Shown here: one piece after another, positions 1 through 6,897 of the stretch
Position numbering within the stretch: the stretch's first letter is position 1
Layout of the letters: each line of letters starts with the position of its first letter
DNA from: Bradyrhizobium elkanii USDA 76
GTDB lineage: Bacteria; Pseudomonadota; Alphaproteobacteria; Rhizobiales; Xanthobacteraceae
Direction: 5' to 3'
Length of the DNA stretch: 64,000 nt
Assembly: GCF_023278185.1 (NCBI RefSeq)
Contig: NZ_CP066356.1
Location: forward strand, 8,734,001 to 8,798,000
Position numbers and translations under genes: made by a program
Notes under the pieces: model-generated
The model's database searches: none
What the model was told of the DNA's origin: nothing
The model's input: the letters and a program-made list of their open reading frames with translations, nothing else

Positions 1-473
1 GCCCCTCTGACGACAGCCATCGTTCTCTCCCTCAATTGAATGGCGACCTGGACGACCGATCGGGACGCCAGAGTTGCAACCAGCTCTTGCGAACCGGCAC
101 CTGAAGTGCCGTGCGGTCACGTGATGGCGACGGGAGCGCTCGCCGCGGCCAGCGAACCGCAGCCGATCCGAGAGCCTGCGTTCGAATTCGTAGTGCGCGA
201 TCGGGTGAGCAGACGGCCGCGTGTCCTTCCGGCGCCGCTGGATGGCCAAATAGTCGGGCTTCAGATTCGTCAACCCACGAGCCGCCATTCAAGAGAACCG
301 ATCCGTCTCCACCGGCAAGTGTGTTCTTGATCTTGAGGTCGTCGCAATAATCCTTGCGGGTTACCCCGGAGCGCAGAACTTAATCCGCGCTTGAATCGGC
401 AAGCATCCGGCGCTTGCAACATGGGCGCGCCGGAAACAAGGGATTGGGCCGATATACGTGTGTATAAATCACA
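1..473. other. left-edge region without a recognisable gene
   Basis: Several short open frames exist on both strands, but none has a ribosome binding site, a recognisable motif or protein-like composition. Base composition drops towards the right end, just before the leader that starts near 474. I see no RNA gene or mobile element here. Confidence 0.5.
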
Positions 474-703
474 CTTTGAGAGTTTTTTTGCCATTTTTGA
501 TTATTAACCCACCGACCCAGCAGTCGGGGGGGCAACTTCCAAAAATCCCACTGCTTGAAATCTCCTCGCGGTTCGAGGCTGCAATTCTTTGGAATCGGAA
601 TCTGTTCGCGACTGACGTCGCGAGCATGCAATGTGTCGCACATCTCTGATGCGCGGCAGCGGAATTCCTCGTCCTTAAATTTGGTCTGCAATGGAGAACT
701 AAA
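474..703 (+). promoter_or_regulatory. structured leader copy 1, upstream of the secreted-protein gene
   Basis: This stretch has a T-rich tract (483-498), then an inverted repeat AGCAGT (519-524) / ACTGCT (550-555) around a G-run and a CCC, then a second hairpin CCTCG (564-568) / CGAGG (574-578) with loop CGGTT. A further block GATGCGCGGCA..GGAATTCC (648-668) follows. The same blocks in the same order precede the ABC exporter gene at 2372-2629. GGAG at 693-696 is the ribosome binding site for the GTG at 704. The shared hairpins suggest a common promoter or RNA leader controlling both genes; this is inference from the repeat. Confidence 0.6.
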
Positions 704-2140
704 GTGGCGCTGACCGATGTCATCTATCAAAACACGCCTGGTAACAGCGAAGGGTTTCCGCTTGGCGTCCCCACAAGCTATTCCTGGTACGGCGGAAGCA
801 CCGGCCATACAGGCAGCACCCCGCCCTCTAATTTCACCTCCGTCACGGGATGGGGACAGGTTTACCCCGAATCCGGGGCAAGCAACGATTCCAATCCGGC
901 CAACGTTCAGATCGCGAACTTCCAGACGTGGGTGCATCTGAAAACTGGCGGCTGGGTTCTCGTGCAAGATCAGGCGACGGACCCGATCGCCGGATCTCAG
1001 TTTCTCGCCGACTTTTCCGGAAACACGAACACTTCCTGGAGCGTGACAAGGCAGGCGGACGGCAGCGCGATGGGCGCTGCGCCCCTCAGTGGATACAACG
1101 ACCATTTCTGGCCGGGCTCACGCGGCAGCTATTCCGCCGGATCGGTCGATGGCGTCTACGTCCAGGCCGATATGAGGACCACTGATCCGAACGAGCATCT
1201 CGTTGCCGATCTGGGAGCTGATTGGTGGTCGACCCCGACAGCCCCATACGTCGACGGTTTCTCCAACAATCCCGGTGCCGGGATGAGCGATTGGGTCGCA
1301 CTGACGACGAACTACAAGACCCTTTACTTCACCTCGATGACGTCTGCGCAGTTGCAGGGCGATCTGCCGCCTCCGCTGAAGGGCACCTCTTCGCCGACGA
1401 CGCCCACGACACCGACGACGCCGACCGATCCGACGGTACCGTCGCAGCCGACGACGCCGACCGACCCCACGACGCCGACAACCCCCACGACTCCAAGCGT
1501 GACCGCACCGGTGCTCGACGTCGCGGACAAGTCGCTCTGGGTGGCCGGCAGAGGCGGTCAGGTGGACCTGGGGACGACTGTTACAACGACCGACCCCAAC
1601 GATAACCTCACCCTGAACATCATGGGACTGCCGCGATACGAGACGATCACGACCGGCGATGGCACGACGCTCAGGGGCAACAACATCACCCTGACTTCCG
1701 CGCAGGTCGACAGCGGATTGACGCTGACATCGTACTACAAGGGCAATGCTCATCCGGTCGCGAACCTCACGCTGACCGCGAGCGCTATGGATCCGACCAC
1801 CGGCGCTGTGATGTCGTCGGATCCGCAGACGATCCGCGTGACGGATCCCCGGCCGTCCAGCTGGACTGGCGGAAACAGCGGGAGCTTGGCAAACCACGGT
1901 TTTGCGCAGTTGCAGCAGCAGATGGGCGCGGACACCAGCACCCTGGCGAACGCAGCATCGCAGACGACCGGTTGGGGCGATCAAGGCACGCGAGCGTCCC
2001 AGGCAAGCCAGGGCTTTGCGCTGCTGAACCAGTATCTGGCCGGTAGCTCCGGTCGGGTCGACGCTGGTCAGATCGCAGCGGCCATGTCGAATGGGACCGG
2101 CTGGACGCACAACTCGTTCTTGAGCAAACCTCAAGGTTGA
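704..2140 (+). CDS. putative type I secretion substrate, non-RTX, with Thr/Pro linker
   Basis: The 478-residue protein starts at GTG with GGAG eight bases upstream. It has no signal peptide and no cysteine-rich or membrane segment. Residues 1-230 are a Trp/Tyr/Gly-rich, beta-type region; residues about 231-268 are a low-complexity linker of repeated TPTTP/TDP units; residues 270-380 look like an Ig-like or cadherin-like beta domain; the last 95 residues are Gln/Ser/Gly-rich. There are no GGxGxD nonapeptide repeats, so it is not an RTX protein. Export through the adjacent C39-like ABC/HlyD pair is inferred from position, lack of a signal peptide, extracellular-type composition and the shared leader sequence. 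I do not recognise the N-terminal domain; a carbohydrate-binding role is possible but unproven. Confidence 0.6.
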   Translation: MALTDVIYQNTPGNSEGFPLGVPTSYSWYGGSTGHTGSTPPSNFTSVTGWGQVYPESGASNDSNPANVQIANFQTWVHLKTGGWVLVQDQATDPIAGSQFLADFSGNTNTSWSVTRQADGSAMGAAPLSGYNDHFWPGSRGSYSAGSVDGVYVQADMRTTDPNEHLVADLGADWWSTPTAPYVDGFSNNPGAGMSDWVALTTNYKTLYFTSMTSAQLQGDLPPPLKGTSSPTTPTTPTTPTDPTVPSQPTTPTDPTTPTTPTTPSVTAPVLDVADKSLWVAGRGGQVDLGTTVTTTDPNDNLTLNIMGLPRYETITTGDGTTLRGNNITLTSAQVDSGLTLTSYYKGNAHPVANLTLTASAMDPTTGAVMSSDPQTIRVTDPRPSSWTGGNSGSLANHGFAQLQQQMGADTSTLANAASQTTGWGDQGTRASQASQGFALLNQYLAGSSGRVDAGQIAAAMSNGTGWTHNSFLSKPQG

Positions 2141-2148
2141 TCCGGCTG

Positions 2149-2179
2149 CTGCACCCGGGGGCTCTGCGCCCGGGTGCAG
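2149..2179 (+). terminator. GC hairpin after the secreted-protein gene
   Basis: A perfect 11-bp inverted repeat, CTGCACCCGGG / CCCGGGTGCAG, begins 9 bases after the stop at 2140. There is no U-run, so intrinsic termination may be weak. Its place between substrate and exporter suggests the two are separate transcripts, each with its own leader. Confidence 0.5.
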
Positions 2180-2371
2180 TACCATCGACGTGTTGGGAAT
2201 TGGAAACGGGCGGTCGATCGCGGACGGTAACCGTGAAGGGACTGTCACGCGCGGGCCTTGATCTCGGTTGGCTTCATCGCTCGCATCTGTTTCCGAGCGA
2301 TCAAAACGCCTGCTGGCGCAACGGGTTCGGGTATGCGGCAAATTTGCGCGCAATTTACCGGTGCAAAAATC

Positions 2372-2629
2372 AAGATTTGAAACTTTTTTCGCCATTTTTG
2401 CGCATTAACGAACCGGTTCAGCAGTCGGGGGGCAGGTCTAAAATCCCACTGCTTTGAAATCCCCTCGCGGTTCGAGGCCCTAGTGCTTTGATGTTGCTTG
2501 CGCCTTTTGGCTGCGAGCAAGCGGCATGTCACATGCTCTGTCGATGCGCGGCATTGGAATTCCCAGTCCCTGGAAGTGCATGAGAAGGAACACAAACGCG
2601 GCCGGGTAGCCGCGAAGGGTTGAGTAAGA
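2372..2629 (+). promoter_or_regulatory. structured leader copy 2, upstream of the ABC exporter
   Basis: This is the counterpart of 474-703. It has a T-rich tract (2381-2398), the inverted repeat AGCAGT (2420-2425) / ACTGCT (2448-2453), the hairpin CCTCG (2463-2467) / CGAGG (2473-2477) with the same loop, and GATGCGCGGCA..GGAATTCC (2544-2564). Both stems are preserved although the bases between them differ in sequence and length, which suggests the structure matters. Confidence 0.6.
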
Positions 2630-5359
2630 ATGGCGATCCAGAACGGAAATGCCCCCGCCGCAGATCTAGGGCTTCGCGCGCTAGCTCTGTTCCTGCGCCT
2701 CCATGGCGTGAATACTGTGCCGGACCAGCTCCGCGATCGTTGCGGGAGCGACGAGATCGGCATTCGCGCGATGCTTCGCTGCGCGCGCGAATTCGGAGTC
2801 AAAGTCCGTTCGCGGACAATGGATTGGACCCGCCTTGCGGGTACCCAGCTGCCCGGAATCGCCTCGCTGCGTGACGGCGGATTTCTGCTGCTGGGCAAGA
2901 TCGACGACCAGGTGGCGCTTGTGCTGCACCCGACCTCGCCGCATCCGAGCCGGATGACGCGCGCGGAATTCGAAGCGATCTGGGATGGCGGTTTGATCTG
3001 TGCTGGATCACAGAGCCTCGCGCAGCGCGCACGTCATGCATTTGCCGACATCCGCACGCGCTCGTTTGACCTGGGCGCCGGCCTGATGCACCGCGCCGGC
3101 GAGGGCCTGATGCGTGCCCGTGACGGCCTCACGAAGAGCTTCTTGGCGATGAGACCTGGCATCCTGATGCGCGGGCCTCGCGACGATGCCGCAGACCATC
3201 CGGCAAACACCGAATCCCCGGCCCCCGGCGCCGAATCCGAACATGACGATGAATCCGGGCTCATTGCGCTCGCGATCTTGCTGCGTTGCCATGGCATCGC
3301 TGCCGACCCCGGCCAAATTCGCCACCGGATCGGCGCAGCGCGCCTCGGCGTTACTGAAATCCTGCGCTGTGCCAAGGATTTCGGGCTCAAGGCAAAGGTG
3401 CAGAGGACGAGCTGGAACAGGCTTGCCGTCACCCCGCTGCCGGGAATTGCGCTGCTGCGCGACGGCAGCTTCCTGATCCTCGGCAAGGTTATCGACGACA
3501 AGCTTCTCGTTCAGCGCCCGCTGTCTCCGCGCCCCGAAACAATCACCCAGGCCCAACTCGAGGCCATCTGGGACGGCGGCATCATCCTGATGGCCCGGCG
3601 CGCCAGCCTGACCGATCTTGCGCGGCGCTTCGATATCTCCTGGTTCGTCGGCGCCATGCAAAAGTATCGTCGCCTGCTCGGCGAGGTGCTGGCGGCGTCG
3701 TTCTTCCTTCAGATCTTCGCCGTTGTCTCGCCGCTGTTCTTCCAGGTGGTGATCGACAAGGTGCTCGTGCATCGAAGCATGAGCACGCTCGATGTGCTGG
3801 TCGTCGGGCTTGTCGTACTGACCGTGTTCGAGGCCATCCTCGAGACGCTGCGCGTCTATCAGTTCGCGCATACGACAAACCGTATCGACGTCGAGCTCGG
3901 CGCCAGGCTGTTCCGCCATCTGCTGGCGCTGCCGATCGCCTATTTCCAGACCCGCCGCGTCGGCGATTCGGTGGCGCGCGTCCGCGAGCTCGAGAACATC
4001 CGCCAGTTCCTGACCAGCTCGGCGCTCACGCTGGTGATCGATCTGCTGTTCACCGTCGTCTTCCTTGCGGTGATGTTCTATTACTCGACGACGTTGACGT
4101 GGATCGTGCTGGCGTCCTTCCCGCTCTACATCGGCATCTCCGCGGGAGCCGCGCCGCTGTTCCGTCGGCGCCTCGACGAGAAATTCAATCGCGGCTCCGA
4201 GAACCAGGCCTTCCTGGTCGAGAGCGTCACCGGCATCGAGACGCTGAAGGCCATGGCGGTCGAGCCGCAGATGCAACGCCGCTGGGAGGAGCAGCTCGCC
4301 GGCTATGTGTCCGCAAGCTTCCGCGTGCTCAGCCTGAACAACACGGCGAGCCAGGCGGTCCAGATGATCAACAAGCTGGTCATCGCCGCGACCCTCTACT
4401 TCGGCGCCCGCCTGGTGGTCAGCGGGGACCTGACTGTCGGCGAGCTCGTCGCGTTCAACATGCTGGCCGCGCGCGTCAGCGCGCCGGTTCTGCGGCTCGC
4501 ACAGATCTGGCAGGACTTCCATCAAGCCCGCCTGTCGATTGATCGTCTCGGCGACATCCTCAACACCATTCCCGAGCCGAGCTTCACGCCGGCCCGCGCA
4601 GCGCTGCCGCCGATCCGCGGCCAGGTCACATTCGAGCACGCGACCTTCCGCTACCGCATCGACGGCCCCGAGGTGCTGCACGACGTGTCGTTCAGCGTCG
4701 AGCCAGGCCAGGTCATCGGCATCGTGGGTTCATCGGGCTCGGGCAAGAGCACCATCACCAAGCTGATCCAGCGTCTCTATGTCCCGGAGAGCGGCCGCGT
4801 GCTGGTCGACGGCGTCGATCTCGCGATGGTCGATCTGAGCTGGCTGCGGCGCCAGATCGGTGTCGTGCTGCAGGAGAACGTACTGTTCAACTGCACGGTC
4901 CGCGACAACATCGCGCTGGCCGATCCGGCGATGCCGATGGAGCGCGTCATCGAAGCGGCGGAGCTAGCCGGCGCCCACGACTTCATCCTCGAACTGCCGG
5001 AGGGTTACGACACCGTCGTGGGCGAGCGCGGCAGCAGCCTGTCCGGCGGGCAGCGCCAGCGAATCGCAATCGCGCGTGCACTCATCACCGATCCACGCAT
5101 CCTGATCCTGGACGAGGCGACCAGCGCGCTGGACTACGAAAGCGAGCGCGCGATCCAACAGAACATGAGGCGGATTTCCGCCGGCCGGACCGTGTTCGTC
5201 ATCGCCCACCGGCTGTCGACGGTGCGCAATGCAAGCCGGATCATCACCCTCGAGCATGGCCGCATCGTCGAGGACGGCAGCCATGACGAGCTGATCCGCA
5301 CCAACGGCCGTTACGCCAACCTCCATTATCTGCAGGCCGGTATCCATGACGTCCGCTAG
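2630..5359 (+). CDS. type I secretion ABC exporter with two tandem C39-like domains (HlyB/RtxB family)
   Basis: The 909-residue protein exports an unfolded substrate across the inner membrane using ATP. From about residue 338 onward it closely resembles HlyB: a transmembrane domain (about 338-640), then a nucleotide-binding domain with Walker A GSSGSGKST near 697, signature LSGGQRQR near 804, Walker B ILILDEA near 824 and the H-loop IAHRLST near 858. The N-terminus holds two related C39-like domains (about 10-128 and 206-325), sharing W(T/N)RLA.T.LPGIA.LRDG and FG.K motifs about 196 residues apart. The catalytic Cys of C39 peptidases is absent from both, so they should bind substrate rather than cleave it. 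HlyB itself has one such domain and is about 707 residues long. The gene overlaps the next by 14 bases. No TolC-type gene is in the window. Confidence 0.9.
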   Translation: MAIQNGNAPAADLGLRALALFLRLHGVNTVPDQLRDRCGSDEIGIRAMLRCAREFGVKVRSRTMDWTRLAGTQLPGIASLRDGGFLLLGKIDDQVALVLHPTSPHPSRMTRAEFEAIWDGGLICAGSQSLAQRARHAFADIRTRSFDLGAGLMHRAGEGLMRARDGLTKSFLAMRPGILMRGPRDDAADHPANTESPAPGAESEHDDESGLIALAILLRCHGIAADPGQIRHRIGAARLGVTEILRCAKDFGLKAKVQRTSWNRLAVTPLPGIALLRDGSFLILGKVIDDKLLVQRPLSPRPETITQAQLEAIWDGGIILMARRASLTDLARRFDISWFVGAMQKYRRLLGEVLAASFFLQIFAVVSPLFFQVVIDKVLVHRSMSTLDVLVVGLVVLTVFEAILETLRVYQFAHTTNRIDVELGARLFRHLLALPIAYFQTRRVGDSVARVRELENIRQFLTSSALTLVIDLLFTVVFLAVMFYYSTTLTWIVLASFPLYIGISAGAAPLFRRRLDEKFNRGSENQAFLVESVTGIETLKAMAVEPQMQRRWEEQLAGYVSASFRVLSLNNTASQAVQMINKLVIAATLYFGARLVVSGDLTVGELVAFNMLAARVSAPVLRLAQIWQDFHQARLSIDRLGDILNTIPEPSFTPARAALPPIRGQVTFEHATFRYRIDGPEVLHDVSFSVEPGQVIGIVGSSGSGKSTITKLIQRLYVPESGRVLVDGVDLAMVDLSWLRRQIGVVLQENVLFNCTVRDNIALADPAMPMERVIEAAELAGAHDFILELPEGYDTVVGERGSSLSGGQRQRIAIARALITDPRILILDEATSALDYESERAIQQNMRRISAGRTVFVIAHRLSTVRNASRIITLEHGRIVEDGSHDELIRTNGRYANLHYLQAGIHDVR

Positions 5360-6773
5360 CCGCAATGTCGTCGCGTTCCCGAGACGCGAACCTCGCCGCC
5401 GCGAGCACGAAATCGCCTTTCTGCCGGCGGCGCTCGAGATCGCCGAATCGCCGCCATCGCCGATCGGGCGCGCGATCGGGGCCTGCATCATCGCCGCGTT
5501 CTGCATCGCGCTGTTGTGGGCGACGCTCGGCAGCGTCGATATCGTCGCCAGCGCGACCGGCAAGATCGTGCCGGGCGGGCGCACCAAGCTGATCCAGCCG
5601 TTCGAGACGGGTGTGGTCCGCGCCATCCGCGTCCGCGACGGCCAGAGCGTCAAGGCCGGCGACGTCCTGATCGAGCTGGACCCGACAATGACGGAGGCCG
5701 ACCAGGAGCGCCAGAAGAGCGATCTGCTTGCAGCCGAGCTGGACGTCGCGCGGCTGCGCGCCGCGCTGGCCGCAGACCCGCTCGCGGCCTTCCGACCGCC
5801 GCAAAACGCAAGTGCGAACGAAATCGAGATGCATCGCCAGTTCCTGATCAGCCAGCGCGCCGAACAGAGCGCAAAGCTTTCCGAAATCGAGCGCCAGCAG
5901 GGGCAGAAGGAGGCGGAACGGGCGACCACATCGGCGAGCGTCGACAAGCTGGAGGCCACGATCCCGGTCCTGAAGGAGCGCGTCGACATCCGCAAGGGTC
6001 TCGTCGAGAAGGCATTGGCGTCGAAGGTCGTCTATCTCTCCGAATATCAGGAGCTGGTCGCCATGCAGCAGGACCTCGTCCTGCAGCAGAGCCGGCTGCG
6101 CGAAGCCGATGCGGCGATCGCGCTGCTGAAGGAGACCAAGGACAAGACTGCCGCGGAGTATCGCCGCGCGACCTATGATGCTCTTGCGAAGGCCGAGCAG
6201 AAGGCTGCGAGCGCTGCCCAGGAGGTGGTCAAGGCGGATCGGCGAACGAAGCTGCAGAGCCTGACCGCACCGGTCGACGGCGTCGTGCAGCAGCTTGCGG
6301 TTCATACGGTGGGCGGCGTGGTGACGCCAGCTCAGGCGCTGGCCGTCGTGGTCCCGAGCGAGAGCCAGCTTGAGATCGAGGCCATGCTCTCGAACCGCGA
6401 CATCGGCTTCGTTCATCCCGGCCAGAAGGCGGAGATCAAGGTCGATACGTTCAACTTCACCCGGTACGGGCTGCTGCATGGCGACGTGCTCAGCGTGTCG
6501 ACGGATGCCATCACCCGCGACAAGCAACAGGGCGGCCCCAATGACCGGACACTGGGCGCGGCGCAGAGCAGCAGCGAGCCTAAAGGTCAGGAGCTGGAAT
6601 ATGCCGCGCGCGTTTCGCTCGACCGGACGCACATGCAAATCGAGGACAAGCTCGTCAAGCTCGGGCCGGGCATGGCGGTGACGGTCGAAATCAAGACCGG
6701 CACGCGCAGGATCATCAGCTACCTGCTTTCGCCGCTGGCACGGTACCGGCAGGAGGCCCTGCGCGAACGGTAA
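5346..6773 (+). CDS. HlyD-family type I secretion membrane fusion protein
   Basis: The 475-residue periplasmic adaptor would link the ABC exporter to an outer-membrane TolC-type channel. It has a short cytoplasmic N-terminus, one membrane span near residues 42-62, a lipoyl half-motif, a long charged coiled coil (about 110-280), the second lipoyl half with the VDGVV motif near 305, and a beta-barrel C-terminus. The ATG lies inside the end of the ABC gene (14-base overlap), indicating translational coupling. Size and order match the HlyD/PrtE/RtxD family. Confidence 0.88.
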   Translation: MTSASRNVVAFPRREPRRREHEIAFLPAALEIAESPPSPIGRAIGACIIAAFCIALLWATLGSVDIVASATGKIVPGGRTKLIQPFETGVVRAIRVRDGQSVKAGDVLIELDPTMTEADQERQKSDLLAAELDVARLRAALAADPLAAFRPPQNASANEIEMHRQFLISQRAEQSAKLSEIERQQGQKEAERATTSASVDKLEATIPVLKERVDIRKGLVEKALASKVVYLSEYQELVAMQQDLVLQQSRLREADAAIALLKETKDKTAAEYRRATYDALAKAEQKAASAAQEVVKADRRTKLQSLTAPVDGVVQQLAVHTVGGVVTPAQALAVVVPSESQLEIEAMLSNRDIGFVHPGQKAEIKVDTFNFTRYGLLHGDVLSVSTDAITRDKQQGGPNDRTLGAAQSSSEPKGQELEYAARVSLDRTHMQIEDKLVKLGPGMAVTVEIKTGTRRIISYLLSPLARYRQEALRER

Positions 6774-6822
6774 AGCGAAGCGCGTCGCCGGACATTGCAG
6801 CCGAGCGACGCGCCACTCGCTT
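6774..6822. terminator. hairpin between convergent genes
   Basis: A perfect stem GCGCGTCGC (6780-6788) / GCGACGCGC (6805-6813), extended by imperfect AGCGA/TCGCT flanks, follows the HlyD stop. It faces the convergent coiled-coil gene and could terminate either strand. There is no clear T-run. Confidence 0.4.
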
Positions 6823-6897
6823 CAGAACGAAGCTGATCGCGTTGGTGCCAGTCGTTCAGACGATCGCGGTGAAATTGCCGGTGGATTGGCATATGCG

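Noticed and set aside
704..2140. RTX toxin
   Set aside because: There are no GGxGxD nonapeptide repeats in the protein, despite the type I exporter next door.
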